From contig NZ_CAMYMD010000089.1 of the NCBI RefSeq assembly GCF_947259555.1, forward strand, positions 1 through 62,355: 62,355 nt of DNA, given 5' to 3'. Below, piece after piece: positions 53,772 through 62,355 of this stretch (the stretch's first letter is position 1; every line of letters begins with the position of its first letter). The translations under genes were made by a program, and so were the position numbers. Origin of the DNA: an uncultured Roseovarius sp. GTDB taxonomy: Bacteria > Pseudomonadota > Alphaproteobacteria > Rhodobacterales > Rhodobacteraceae. The notes under the pieces are model-generated. The model did not search any database, was not told where the DNA came from, and was given only the letters and a program-made list of their open reading frames with translations.

Positions 53772-55439
53772 TCAGAACAACCCGTCAATCAGACCGTCGT
53801 CATTGATGCAGATCGCCTCTGCCGACGGCACCTTGGGAAGGCCCGGCATGGTCATGATCTCGCCGCAGATCACCACGACAAAGCCAGCACCGGCCGAGAG
53901 GCGCACCTCGCGCACCGGAAGGCTGTGCCCATCGGGCGCACCGCGGCGCGTCGGATCGGTGGTAAAGCTGTATTGCGTCTTGGCCATGCAGACCGGCAGA
54001 TTGCCATACCCCTGATCTTCCCATTCCTTGAGCTGATTGCGGATCTTCGCATCCGCGACCACCTCGTCAGCGCGGTAGATTTCCTTGGCGATGGTCTCGA
54101 TCTTCTTGAAGAGCGGCATGTCGTCGGGATAGAGCGGCGCATATTTGGCCGATCCGCCTTCGACGACCTCGACAACCTTTTTGGCCAGTTCCTCGGTGCC
54201 CTTGGAACCCTGCGCCCAGTGCTTGCAGAGCACGGCCTCGGCGCCTTGGCTGGCCACGTATTCCTTCACGGCCTCGACCTCGGCATCGGTGTCGGTCACG
54301 AAATGGTTGATCGCCACCACCGCCGGCACACCGAACTTCTGAAGGTTCTCGATATGACGCCCGAGGTTCGGACAGCCCGCCTTGACCGCGTCCACGTTCT
54401 CGTCCCCCAGATCGCCCTTGGCGACGCCGCCATTCATCTTCATCGCCCGCACCGTGGCCACGATCACAACCGCCTCAGGCGTCAGACCGGCCTTGCGGCA
54501 CTTGATGTTCATGAATTTCTCGGCCCCGAGATCGGCCCCGAAGCCCGCCTCGGTGACCACGTAATCCGCCAGCTTGAGCGCCGTGGTGGTCGCCACGACC
54601 GAGTTGCAGCCATGTGCGATGTTTGCAAACGGGCCGCCATGCACGAAGGCCGGGTTGTTTTCCAGGGTCTGCACCAGGTTGGGCTGCATCGCCTGCTGCA
54701 ACAGCACGGTCATCGCGCCGTCGGCCTTGATGTCGCGGCAATAGACCGGGGTCTTGTCGCGGCGATAGGCGACGATAATGTCGCCCAGCCGCCGCTCCAG
54801 ATCGGCCAGATCGGTGGCGAGACACAGGATCGCCATGACCTCCGAGGCCACGGTGATGTCAAAGCCCGACTCGCGCGGGAAGCCGTTGGCGACACCGCCG
54901 AGGTTGCACACGATCTGACGCAGGGCGCGGTCATTCATGTCCATCACCCGGCGATAGACCACGCGGCGAATGTCGATTTCCTGCTCATTGCCCCAGTAGA
55001 TGTGATTGTCCAGCATCGCCGCCAGCAGGTTGTGCGCGCTAGTGATGGCGTGGAAATCGCCGGTGAAATGCAGGTTCATGTCCTCCATCGGCACGACCTG
55101 CGCATAACCGCCGCCCGCGGCCCCGCCCTTCATCCCAAAGCAGGGGCCAAGGCTCGCCTCGCGGATACAGACGGCGGCCTTCTTGCCAATGGCGTTCAGA
55201 CCGTCGCCCAGCCCCACGGTGGTGGTGGTCTTGCCTTCACCCGCTGGTGTCGGGTTGATCGCCGTCACGAGGACGAGATGGCCGTTCTTGCGGCCCGAAA
55301 GCGACTTGATGAAATCCTCGGAGACCTTCGCCTTGTCGTGACCGAACGGCAAGAGGTGCTCGTTCGGGATGTCGAGCTTGGCACCAACTTCCTGGATAGG
55401 TTTCTTGGTGGCGGCGCGGGCAATTTCGATGTCAGACAT
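53772..55439 (-). CDS. fhs: Formate-tetrahydrofolate ligase
   Basis: A 555-residue enzyme that forms 10-formyl-THF from formate, THF and ATP. Conserved parts are the P-loop-like [60 protein letters not shown] and [20 protein letters not shown]. The length fits the family (about 555-560). ATG 55439 begins [15 protein letters not shown]. In this operon it would capture formate released from formyl-CoA during oxalate breakdown and feed one-carbon metabolism or the reductive route. Confidence 0.96.
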   Translation of the reverse strand: MSDIEIARAATKKPIQEVGAKLDIPNEHLLPFGHDKAKVSEDFIKSLSGRKNGHLVLVTAINPTPAGEGKTTTTVGLGDGLNAIGKKAAVCIREASLGPCFGMKGGAAGGGYAQVVPMEDMNLHFTGDFHAITSAHNLLAAMLDNHIYWGNEQEIDIRRVVYRRVMDMNDRALRQIVCNLGGVANGFPRESGFDITVASEVMAILCLATDLADLERRLGDIIVAYRRDKTPVYCRDIKADGAMTVLLQQAMQPNLVQTLENNPAFVHGGPFANIAHGCNSVVATTTALKLADYVVTEAGFGADLGAEKFMNIKCRKAGLTPEAVVIVATVRAMKMNGGVAKGDLGDENVDAVKAGCPNLGRHIENLQKFGVPAVVAINHFVTDTDAEVEAVKEYVASQGAEAVLCKHWAQGSKGTEELAKKVVEVVEGGSAKYAPLYPDDMPLFKKIETIAKEIYRADEVVADAKIRNQLKEWEDQGYGNLPVCMAKTQYSFTTDPTRRGAPDGHSLPVREVRLSAGAGFVVVICGEIMTMPGLPKVPSAEAICINDDGLIDGLF

Positions 55440-55471
55440 TTGATGTTCCCAATATAGGTTTGTGTTGGTTT

Positions 55472-56389
55472 TCAGGTTCCGAGAGTGGCGCCGGGTGCGA
55501 GCCCTGCCGCCGCGGCCCATTCGGCAGCAGGCATCTTGGCCTCGCCCTTGGGGCGTACCCGCTTGATCAGGATACGACCGCCTACGCATTGCACGGCGAC
55601 GCCCTCTTCCGACACATCGCGGACACGGCCCGATATGCCATCGCCTGGCACAAGCGCACAGTCGAACACGTCGACCTCGGCCCCGTTCAGCGTGGTCCAT
55701 GCTCCGGGTGCGGGGTTGGTTCCGCGAATGAGGTCATAGACTTGGCGGACAGGGCGGTGCCACTCGATACGCGAATGGTTGCGATTACAGCGCCGCTCAT
55801 AGGTGGCCTGCGTCTCGTCCGGCACAATGCGCGGCGGATTGCCGTCACGGTAAAGGTCACACACCGTCAGGACACTGTCGACCGCACTGGGATAGATCTT
55901 CTTGAAATAGAGGTCGATCACCGTGTCGTCCGGACCGATTTCGCATTCCCATTGCAGCAGACAATCGCCCTCGTCGAGCCCATCGGAAGGATAGAACCAG
56001 CAATAACCCGATTTGCTCGATCCCATGATGATCGGCCAGTTGACCGCCGAGGGGCCGCGATGCAACGGCAGGAGCGAGGGGTGAAAGCAGATCGAGCCAT
56101 GGGTCGGCGTGTCGCGTGCCGCCTCGGGCACGAACACGTTGACGAAAGCCATGATCATCAGGTCGGCCTTACACCCGGCCAGTTCCTCGAGCGACGCGGC
56201 ATCGTCAAAATTAGCGGGTTGATAGACCGGCAGGCCCTTCTCAAGCGCGAGTTCCTTGACCGGATCGACCGGCTTGCCGTCCTTGTCAGGCTCACAATAG
56301 ACCGCAACGACCTCGTCTGTCCCGGTGTCGAGCAGCTTGGCCAGCACATCTTTGCCGAACGCTTGCTGTCCCATCACAATTAATCGCAT
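55472..56389 (-). CDS. Formyltransferase-family protein, 10-formyl-THF hydrolase domain type
   Basis: A 305-residue protein with an N-terminal formyltransferase domain (about 1-200) and an Fmt-like C-terminal domain. The motif [20 protein letters not shown] contains His103, and Asp142 lies in GLDEGDCLL. The Asn two residues before the His in methionyl-tRNA formyltransferases is Cys here. This matches the hydrolase domain of 10-formyl-THF dehydrogenase (ALDH1L1), not Fmt. It may release formate from 10-formyl-THF or move a formyl group between folate and another carrier. It lies between frc and fhs. Confidence 0.85.
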   Translation of the reverse strand: MRLIVMGQQAFGKDVLAKLLDTGTDEVVAVYCEPDKDGKPVDPVKELALEKGLPVYQPANFDDAASLEELAGCKADLMIMAFVNVFVPEAARDTPTHGSICFHPSLLPLHRGPSAVNWPIIMGSSKSGYCWFYPSDGLDEGDCLLQWECEIGPDDTVIDLYFKKIYPSAVDSVLTVCDLYRDGNPPRIVPDETQATYERRCNRNHSRIEWHRPVRQVYDLIRGTNPAPGAWTTLNGAEVDVFDCALVPGDGISGRVRDVSEEGVAVQCVGGRILIKRVRPKGEAKMPAAEWAAAAGLAPGATLGT

Positions 56390-56445
56390 TCTGTCCTCCC
56401 GTCGTGCGGAGGGCCGAACTGCGTCGGCCTCTCCATCACATTGTT

Positions 56446-57717
56446 TTATTCAGCCGCCTGCTTGGCAGTGCCGACCGCGCCCGACTCCAGGATACTGGCC
56501 AGTTCTTCTCCGCCGTATCCCAGAACATCGCGCAGGATTTCCTCGGTATGCTCTCCAAGAAGTGGCGAGCGCGTGACCTCTACCGCGCTGTCCGACAGCT
56601 TGACCGGGCAACCAACAGTGGTGTAGCGGCCACGCGTTGGGTGCTCCACATCAACGATCGTGCCAGTTTTGCGCAGACCCTCGTCCTCGATGATCTCCTT
56701 GGTCGACAGGATCGGACCGACGGGGATGTTGAGCGGGTTGCAGATGTCCATCACCTCGAATTTGGTCTTGGTCATGGTCCATTCCTCGATACGGCCAAAG
56801 ATCGCGTCGAGCTTGTCGAGCCGCTCGGGCGGGGTGGCATAGCCCGGCGCGTCCTTCCAGTCCGGCTCGCCGATCACGTCGCAGATATGCTCCCAGACTG
56901 CCGCCTGAGTGATGAAATAGGTGTAGGCGTTGTTGTCGGTCTCCCAGCCCTTGCACTTGAGGATGCGGCCCGGCTGACCACCGCCCGAGTCGTTGCCTGC
57001 ACGCGGCGTCGCCTCGCCAAATGGAATGCCCGCACCGTATTGTGAATACTCGGTCAGCGGCCCGGTGGAGAGGCGCTGCTGGTCGCGCAGCTTGACCCGG
57101 CAGAGGTTGATCACCCCGTCCTGCATCGGCGCAAGCACCTTTTGCCCGCGGCCCGAATGCTCGCGCTGATAGAGTGCAGTCACGATACCGAGCGCAAGAT
57201 GCAGCCCGGTTCCGCTATCGCCGATCTGCGCGCCGGTCACCAAGGGCGGGCCATCTAGAAAGCCGGTGGTCGAGGCCGCACCGCCGGCGCATTGCGCGAC
57301 GTTCTCGTAAACCTTGCAATCCTCGTATTTGCCGGGGCCAAACCCCTTGACCGAGGCCATGATGATGCGCGGATTGATCTCCTGGATCCGCTCCCAGCTA
57401 AAGCCCATCCGGTCGAGCGCGCCCGGCGCGAAGTTCTCAACCAGCACGTCGCAGGTTTCGATCAGGCGGGTGAGCACGCCCTTTCCGGCCTCGGTCTTGG
57501 GGTTGAGCTCGATCGAACGCTTGTTGTGGTTGAGCATGGTGAAATAGAGCGAGTCCGCGTCCGGCACGTCGACCAGCTGTTTGCGTGTGGCATCGCCCAC
57601 GCCGGGACGCTCCACTTTGATCACGTCCGCACCGAACCATGCCAAAAGCTGAGTGCAGGTCGGGCCCGATTGCACGTGAGTGAAGTCTAGGATCTTGACG
57701 CCGTCTAGGGCTTTCAT
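56446..57717 (-). CDS. frc: Formyl-CoA:oxalate CoA-transferase
   Basis: A 423-residue family III CoA-transferase. The catalytic Asp is D167 in [16 protein letters not shown]. The glycine-rich loop and following stretch [20 protein letters not shown] are close to Oxalobacter FRC, and [20 protein letters not shown] opens the fold. It passes CoA from formyl-CoA (or another acyl-CoA) to oxalate, giving oxalyl-CoA. It sits 58 bp after oxc in the same operon. ATG 57717 is chosen; an in-frame ATG four codons upstream is possible. Confidence 0.95.
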   Translation of the reverse strand: MKALDGVKILDFTHVQSGPTCTQLLAWFGADVIKVERPGVGDATRKQLVDVPDADSLYFTMLNHNKRSIELNPKTEAGKGVLTRLIETCDVLVENFAPGALDRMGFSWERIQEINPRIIMASVKGFGPGKYEDCKVYENVAQCAGGAASTTGFLDGPPLVTGAQIGDSGTGLHLALGIVTALYQREHSGRGQKVLAPMQDGVINLCRVKLRDQQRLSTGPLTEYSQYGAGIPFGEATPRAGNDSGGGQPGRILKCKGWETDNNAYTYFITQAAVWEHICDVIGEPDWKDAPGYATPPERLDKLDAIFGRIEEWTMTKTKFEVMDICNPLNIPVGPILSTKEIIEDEGLRKTGTIVDVEHPTRGRYTTVGCPVKLSDSAVEVTRSPLLGEHTEEILRDVLGYGGEELASILESGAVGTAKQAAE

Positions 57718-57775
57718 GGGTCTCTCCATCTTTGAGCCAGGTGGGCGTGCTGCCCACGCCCAATGTCGTTTCTGT

Positions 57776-59536
57776 TCAGTCTTTGCGAGCTTGCGGATAG
57801 AGCCGCTGGGCCACCACGGATTGCGGGTTGAGGTTGCCGATATTTCCGCTCTCCTTACCCGCTGCGGGATCAATGATCGCGTTGATCAGGGTTGGCTTGC
57901 CGCTGGCGAGAGCGTCGTAAACGGCGCTGCGCAGTTCGTCCGGCGAGCGGGCCATGACACCTACGCCGCCGAAGGCCTCGATCATCTGGTCATAGCGCGA
58001 GCCCTTGACGAAAACCGTGGTAGATGGGTCATCGCCGTCGCCCCAATTCTCGCCATCCCCGCGATAGATCCCGTCATTGTTGAAAACGACGGTACAGATC
58101 GGCAGGTTGTAGCGGCATACGGTTTCGATCTCCATGCCACAGAAGCCAAAGGCGCTGTCGCCCTCGACCGCCAAAACCGGCTTTCCAGTCTCTATGGCCG
58201 CCGCGATGGCCGATCCCATGCCGATGCCCATCACGCCCCATGTGCCCACGTCGATCCGGTGGCGCGGCTTGTGGATGTTGACGATTGAGCGACACATGTC
58301 GAGCGTGTTGGCCCCCTCGTTGACGAGGATCGTTTCCGGATGATCGTTGATCGCATCCTTGATGACCCCGAGCGCACCAAAGTAGTCCATCGGGTTGTTA
58401 TTGTTGCGCAGACGTGCCGACATTTTCTCCATGTTGGCCGTGGCCTTGGTGTTGACCTGATCAAGCCATGCCTTGGGCGGAGCAACCCCGGCTCCGTCCA
58501 TCGCCTCGATGAGCGCGGCGCAGCAAGAGCCGACATCACCGACAATGGGGGCCGCGATCTCGACGTTGGAGTCCATCTCCTCGGCCTCGATATCGAGCTG
58601 AACAAAGCGTTTCGCCCCCGGCTCGCCCCATTGCTTGCCCTTGCCATGACTGAGCAGCCAGTTGATCCGCGCGCCCATCATGATGACGACGTCCGAGTCC
58701 TTGAGCACCATCGAGCGCGCAGCAGCCGCGCATTGCGGGTGCGTGTCGGGCAGCAGGCCCTTGGCCATCGACATGGGCAGGAACGGATAGCCGGATTTCT
58801 CCACTAGTTCGCGGATCAACTCATCGGACTGGTCATAGGCCGCCCCCTTGCCGATCACGATCAGCGGGCGCTCGGCGCTTTTCATAACTTCGATGGCGCG
58901 CTCGATGGCGGACGGCGCGGGCAATTGGCGCTGCGCAGGCTCGATCACCTTGACGAGAGAGCGCGCGCCCTCGGCCGCATCCACGACCTGCCCGAGCATC
59001 GCACCGGGAATATCGAGGTAGACACCTCCGGGGCGACCAGAAACAGCCGAGCGGATGGCGCGCGCCACGGCGATGCCGATATCCTGCGCATAGGTCAGAC
59101 GATAGGCGGCCTTGCAGAAGGGCCGCGCCATCGCCAACTGGTCCATTTCCTCGTAGTCACCTTGGGCCAGATCGACGATTTCGCGCTCGGAAGAGCCGGA
59201 AATCAGGATCATTGGCCAGCAATTGGTGGTCGCATTCGCCAGCGCCGTGAGACCGTTCATGAACCCCGGCGCCGAGACCGTCATGCAGACCCCCGGCATC
59301 TTGGTCAGAAACCCCGCCACCGAGGCCGCATAGCCGGCATGCTGCTCGTGGCGAAACGAGATCACCCGCATATTCTGAGCCTGCGCGTACCGGCCCAGAT
59401 CGGTGATCGGAATACCGGGGACATTGTAGATCGTCTCGATCCCGTTGAGCTTGAGCGCGTCGATCAGAAGGTGGAACCCGTCCGTGACGGCATCGGCCTC
59501 CGATATCGGCGCTGCGGGTGAGTTGGCTACGGCCAT
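57776..59536 (-). CDS. oxc: Oxalyl-CoA decarboxylase
   Basis: A 586-residue thiamine-diphosphate enzyme that converts oxalyl-CoA to formyl-CoA and CO2. The cofactor Glu is E64 in [35 protein letters not shown] with the active-site Tyr-Glu pair is specific to OXC. The TPP motif is [15 protein letters not shown] through [11 protein letters not shown]. The C-terminal lid is [18 protein letters not shown]. Pairing with frc makes the assignment secure against acetolactate synthase. Confidence 0.97.
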   Translation of the reverse strand: MAVANSPAAPISEADAVTDGFHLLIDALKLNGIETIYNVPGIPITDLGRYAQAQNMRVISFRHEQHAGYAASVAGFLTKMPGVCMTVSAPGFMNGLTALANATTNCWPMILISGSSEREIVDLAQGDYEEMDQLAMARPFCKAAYRLTYAQDIGIAVARAIRSAVSGRPGGVYLDIPGAMLGQVVDAAEGARSLVKVIEPAQRQLPAPSAIERAIEVMKSAERPLIVIGKGAAYDQSDELIRELVEKSGYPFLPMSMAKGLLPDTHPQCAAAARSMVLKDSDVVIMMGARINWLLSHGKGKQWGEPGAKRFVQLDIEAEEMDSNVEIAAPIVGDVGSCCAALIEAMDGAGVAPPKAWLDQVNTKATANMEKMSARLRNNNNPMDYFGALGVIKDAINDHPETILVNEGANTLDMCRSIVNIHKPRHRIDVGTWGVMGIGMGSAIAAAIETGKPVLAVEGDSAFGFCGMEIETVCRYNLPICTVVFNNDGIYRGDGENWGDGDDPSTTVFVKGSRYDQMIEAFGGVGVMARSPDELRSAVYDALASGKPTLINAIIDPAAGKESGNIGNLNPQSVVAQRLYPQARKD

Positions 59537-59598
59537 TTGTGTCCTCCAGGTTCATTAAGCCCGACCCCGCCCCTCATCGGCGGGTCCGGACATTTGGT

Positions 59599-60303
59599 CT
59601 ACGCGGTGTTCAGATTGTTACTGCGGGTCAATTGAAGTCGCCCCCAGGTCTTGCGAATATGCTGATGCAGCTGCATCGTGTGTTCCCGAACCTTTTCAGC
59701 CGCGTCATCGGCGTCGCGCCGTTCAAGCGCCTCGATGATTTCGGCGTGATCGACAACCGAGCGCTTGACCCGGTCCCCCTCCCACATCGAACGCAGACGC
59801 ACCGCCTGAATGTGCAGGAAAAGACCCTCGGCCATGCCCTTTAGCAACGCGCAATGCGAGATTTCCAGCATGTGCAAATGGAACTTCAGGTTGTCATCGG
59901 AATACTCGGCGATCCGCGTTGCAGAGAGGGCGTCATTGTATTTCTGCGCGATCTTGCGCAGCGTCGCGATCTCGGCATCGGTTGCATGCTCTGCGGCCAG
60001 TCGGGCCGCCATGCTCTCCAACGCGGCCCAGGCGACGATCATCTCGAGAATTTCCTCAAGACTCTTCCGCTGAACAAAGACCCCCTTGCGCGGCACCACC
60101 GTCACAAGCCCATCAGCCTCCAGCCGGGCAATTGCGTCCCGCAAGGGCGTGCGAGAGATCTGAAGCTGCTCGGCGAGCGAACGCTCGTCAAGGCGCAGAT
60201 CGGCATCGACATCATAGATATTCATGTCGAGTATCGCCTCCCGAAGCCGTTCGTAAACATGGTCTTTGAGCGTGAATTTCGACGCGATCGGACGTAGCTT
60301 CAT
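59599..60303 (-). CDS. GntR/FadR-family regulator of the oxalate locus
   Basis: A 234-residue regulator. The N-terminal winged helix (about 10-75) has LDERSLAEQLQISRTPLRDA and IARLEADGLVTVVPRKGVFV. A C-terminal all-helical FCD domain (about 85-215) has metal/ligand His residues such as FHLHMLEISH and HAEIIEALERRD. It is 62 bp upstream of oxc on the same strand and divergent from the hydrolase-sucC pair. It probably controls both from the palindromes in the intergenic region, with oxalate or an acyl-CoA as the likely signal. Confidence 0.9.
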   Translation of the reverse strand: MKLRPIASKFTLKDHVYERLREAILDMNIYDVDADLRLDERSLAEQLQISRTPLRDAIARLEADGLVTVVPRKGVFVQRKSLEEILEMIVAWAALESMAARLAAEHATDAEIATLRKIAQKYNDALSATRIAEYSDDNLKFHLHMLEISHCALLKGMAEGLFLHIQAVRLRSMWEGDRVKRSVVDHAEIIEALERRDADDAAEKVREHTMQLHQHIRKTWGRLQLTRSNNLNTA

Positions 60304-60352
60304 GTCATCTCTCCAACTGCGCCCGCCTCATCATGCGACTGTGCTGGCTACT

Positions 60353-60362
60353 TGGTATACCA
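60353..60362. promoter_or_regulatory. GntR-type operator candidate 1 (TGGTATACCA)
   Basis: A perfect 10-bp palindrome, 50 bp upstream of the GntR gene start. It carries the TGGT...ACCA frame typical of FadR-subfamily operators and shares half-sites with the larger palindrome at 60714-60736. The rest of the 478-bp divergent gap is AT-rich (60520-60600), consistent with back-to-back promoters, and holds no gene I can support. Confidence 0.55.
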
Positions 60363-60713
60363 TAAACCAGCGCATCGAGCCGGGCAATTTGTTTTTTCCA
60401 AAATCGTTGCCGCACCTGCATCATACCCCGGCCGTATGACTGCCGACATCATTGTTTAGACAGTAAAATATATCTGAACCGAGCCCCTTTGCGCAGCACC
60501 AGGCGCGACCGAACGCAATAACCCATTATAACATTGTTTTTCATAAATTTTTTCTTGATTATAACTCATATATTCTGCACTTGGAATGTCTGCATATAGT
60601 CGAATTTTACCGCAGCGCAGCATGTCGGAGTCCGCCTCAAGCTTTCAGGTCCAGAAGTATTTCGACTCGGTTCAGGGGTCTCGTGGAAATGGCGGGTTGA
60701 TGGAAAAAAATAT

Positions 60714-60736
60714 CTGTGGTATTTGGAATACCACAG
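60714..60736. promoter_or_regulatory. GntR-type operator candidate 2 (9-bp inverted repeat)
   Basis: CTGTGGTAT (60714-60722) and ATACCACAG (60728-60736) form a perfect inverted repeat with a 5-base spacer, 45 bp before the hydrolase start. Its inner half-site TGGTAT/ATACCA is the same as in the palindrome at 60353-60362, suggesting one regulator binds both. As RNA it could also form a leader hairpin. Confidence 0.6.
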
Positions 60737-60781
60737 ACGGAACACCAGTTCCCAACAAGCGATTTCAAGGGGGGTCAGATC

Positions 60782-61321
60782 ATGCTTATCCGAGCCGCAG
60801 ACAGTGCCCTCGTGATCATTGACATGCAAGAGCGCCTCGTGCCCGCCATGCAGGCCCCCGCCCGCACCATCCGCAACACCCGCACCCTAAAGGCCAGCGC
60901 CGAACAGATGGGCGTGCCCGTGGTGATGACAGAGCAATACCCCGCCGGGCTGGGGCGCACCGTGCCCGAGCTCGAGCCGGGGCCAGAGACCACTGTGCTC
61001 AGCAAGATGCACTTTTCCTGCATGGAGGATGCAGGATTCGCAGCGCATTTTCGCGGCCTCGGGCGCAAGCAGGCCGTGATTGCCGGGATGGAGGCGCATA
61101 TTTGCGTCGTCCAGACCGCCGCCAGCCTCATCGAAGCAGGCTACGAGGTCTTTGTCGTCTCAGACGCAACCGCCTCGCGCACGCTGGAGAGCGAGCACGC
61201 CTGCATCGCCCGGCTGAGCGCCTGCGGTGCAGGAATCGTGACCACGGAAATGGTGGTCTTCGAATGGCTGGGCCAGGCAGGTACGCCAGCCTTCAAGAAG
61301 CTGCTGCCATTGATCAAGTAG
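60782..61321 (+). CDS. Isochorismatase-family cysteine hydrolase
   Basis: A 179-residue alpha/beta hydrolase of the isochorismatase superfamily. The catalytic triad can be traced as Asp14 (VIIDMQERL), Lys in TTVLSKMHFSCM and Cys in GMEAHICVVQTA. The family cleaves amides, carbamates or vinyl ethers. The compact form resembles YcaC/MAWD-type hydrolases, so isochorismate itself is unlikely. It starts the divergent transcript opposite the oxalate regulator and is 34 bp before sucC. An amide of oxalate would be an attractive substrate, but nothing in the sequence proves it. Confidence 0.88.
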   Translation: MLIRAADSALVIIDMQERLVPAMQAPARTIRNTRTLKASAEQMGVPVVMTEQYPAGLGRTVPELEPGPETTVLSKMHFSCMEDAGFAAHFRGLGRKQAVIAGMEAHICVVQTAASLIEAGYEVFVVSDATASRTLESEHACIARLSACGAGIVTTEMVVFEWLGQAGTPAFKKLLPLIK

Positions 61322-61355
61322 CGGTTTCGGTCGCATTTTTTAAGGGAGGAACAGC

Positions 61356-62355
61356 GTGAACATACATGAATATCAGGCAAAGGCCCTGCTGCGCAGTTAC
61401 GGCGCGCCGGTCAGCGAGGGCCGCGTCGTGCTCCGCGGCGAGGAAGCCAAGACTGCGGCGGGCGCACTCGACGGTCCCGTCTGGGTGGTCAAGGCCCAGA
61501 TCCACGCAGGCGGGCGCGGCAAGGGCAAGTTCAAAGAGGCCGGCGCCGGAGAAAAGGGTGGCGTGCGCGTCACCAAATCGGTCAACGAGGCCGCAGAAGA
61601 GGCCAAACGCATGCTTGGCCGCACGCTGGTCACACATCAGACCGGGCCCGAGGGCAAGCAGGTCAACCGCATCTATATCGAAGACGGCTCCAGCATCGAG
61701 CGCGAACTCTACCTCGCGCTTCTGATCGACCGGCAGACCAGCCGCATTTCGTTCGTTTGCTCGACCGAGGGCGGCATGGACATCGAGGAGGTCGCGGCCT
61801 CCACTCCAGAAAAGATCCTCAGCTTTTCGGTCGACCCGGCCACCGGCTACATGGCCTATCACGGACGTCGCATCGCGTTCACTCTCGGCCTGACAGGCGG
61901 ACAGATCAAACAGTGCGTGGCGCTGATGGGGACGCTCTATCGCGCCTTTCAGGAAAAAGACATGGAGATGCTGGAGATCAACCCGTTGATCGTGACGACA
62001 GACGGCAACCTGATGGTGCTCGACGCCAAGCTGGGCTTTGACTCCAACGCGGTCTACCGCCATTCGGACATCGCCGAACTGCGCGATACATCGGAGGAAG
62101 ACCCTAAAGAGCTGGAAGCCTCGAAATACGACCTCAACTATATCGCGCTGGATGGCGAGATCGGCTGCATGGTCAACGGCGCGGGGCTGGCGATGGCGAC
62201 GATGGACATCATCAAGCTCTACGGCGCAGAGCCTGCCAACTTCCTCGACGTGGGCGGCGGGGCGACCAAGGAAAAGGTCACCGAGGCGTTCAAGATCATC
62301 ACCTCCGATCCGAACGTCAAAGGCATCCTCGTCAACATCTTCGGCGGCATCATGC
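61356..62355 (+). CDS. sucC: Succinate-CoA ligase (ADP-forming) beta subunit, partial
   Basis: This is the first 333 codons of SucC, running off the window. It starts at GTG with an AAGGGAGGA ribosome site and reads [20 protein letters not shown], followed by the ATP-grasp elements [51 protein letters not shown] and [20 protein letters not shown]. The insert [12 protein letters not shown] and overall match favour SucC over the malate-CoA ligase subunit MtkA. It interconverts succinate and succinyl-CoA; sucD would follow. It may be a second copy dedicated to the oxalate locus. Confidence 0.93.
   Translation, partial: MNIHEYQAKALLRSYGAPVSEGRVVLRGEEAKTAAGALDGPVWVVKAQIHAGGRGKGKFKEAGAGEKGGVRVTKSVNEAAEEAKRMLGRTLVTHQTGPEGKQVNRIYIEDGSSIERELYLALLIDRQTSRISFVCSTEGGMDIEEVAASTPEKILSFSVDPATGYMAYHGRRIAFTLGLTGGQIKQCVALMGTLYRAFQEKDMEMLEINPLIVTTDGNLMVLDAKLGFDSNAVYRHSDIAELRDTSEEDPKELEASKYDLNYIALDGEIGCMVNGAGLAMATMDIIKLYGAEPANFLDVGGGATKEKVTEAFKIITSDPNVKGILVNIFGGIM

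Noticed and set aside
57776..59536. Acetolactate synthase or sulfoacetaldehyde acetyltransferase
   Set aside because: The OXC-specific Tyr-Glu region and the adjacent frc gene identify oxalyl-CoA decarboxylase.
61356..62355. Malate-CoA ligase subunit MtkA (serine cycle)
   Set aside because: The insert after the second ATP-grasp strand and overall wording follow SucC. No serine-cycle genes are seen, although the end of the gene and sucD are outside the window.
1..62355. CRISPR arrays, tRNA or rRNA genes
   Set aside because: No regularly spaced direct repeats and no cloverleaf or rRNA-like sequence noticed by reading. A dedicated tRNA scan was not possible here.

Overview
The window looks like a chromosome segment of a marine Rhodobacterales (Roseobacter-group) alphaproteobacterium. 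The GC content is high. The gene complement is typical of that group: a complete phn C-P lyase locus, a methylsuccinyl-CoA dehydrogenase of the ethylmalonyl-CoA pathway, TRAP and tripartite tricarboxylate transporters, SitABCD metal uptake, and a PrtD/HlyD type I exporter. I saw no tRNA, rRNA or CRISPR array.

Layout. 1-1.2 kb: an intergenic repeat, a META-domain lipoprotein and a TetR regulator. 1.3-14.5 kb: phosphonate uptake (phnC, phnD, phnE, phnE2), a hexapeptide transferase, the repressor phnF and the divergent catabolic operon phnGHI-HAD-phnJKLN, then an opposed 2H phosphoesterase gene (DUF1045) and phnM. Two unusual points here are a HAD phosphatase translationally coupled to phnJ and the 2H phosphoesterase standing where phnP might be expected. 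14.6-21.9 kb: a fumarylacetoacetate-hydrolase-like enzyme, a SLAC1/TehA-like channel, mcd, a TauE/SafE exporter, phhB, a FemAB-like acyltransferase, a glycerophosphodiesterase and RidA. 22-35.6 kb: type I secretion, MlaA/MlaC, PBP1A, glnK-amtB, a DctPQM TRAP transporter and an ABC1/UbiB-type kinase.

35.7-45.0 kb is a decaying flagellar island. Remnants of fliR/flhB, fliG, flhA, an LPP20-type lipoprotein gene and flgA carry frameshifts, deletions or nonsense codons. fliN, fliL, a possible flgT and flgM still read open. A broken hybrid histidine kinase, an intact molybdopterin-fold exported protein and an internally deleted IS630 transposase lie inside the same stretch. The cell has probably lost motility, or depends on another flagellar set.

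45.1-49.1 kb is a sitABCD manganese/zinc transporter behind a Fur-family-type palindrome. 49.5-62.4 kb is an oxalate-use locus. On the minus strand, in order of transcription, it carries a GntR/FadR regulator, oxalyl-CoA decarboxylase, formyl-CoA transferase, a 10-formyl-THF hydrolase-like formyltransferase, formate-THF ligase, a tandem UspA protein and a TctC-TctB-TctA transporter. Divergently it carries an isochorismatase-family hydrolase and sucC, which runs off the window. Palindromes sharing TGGTAT/ATACCA half-sites sit in the divergent promoter. My reading is oxalate import, CoA activation, decarboxylation to formyl-CoA, and entry of the one-carbon unit into folate metabolism. The transporter substrate and the roles of the hydrolase and SucC are inferred from position only.

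Three copies of a roughly 200-240 bp intergenic repeat lie 5-25 bp downstream of stop codons (window start, 16.3 kb, 49.1 kb). The best copy has 17-bp terminal inverted repeats.
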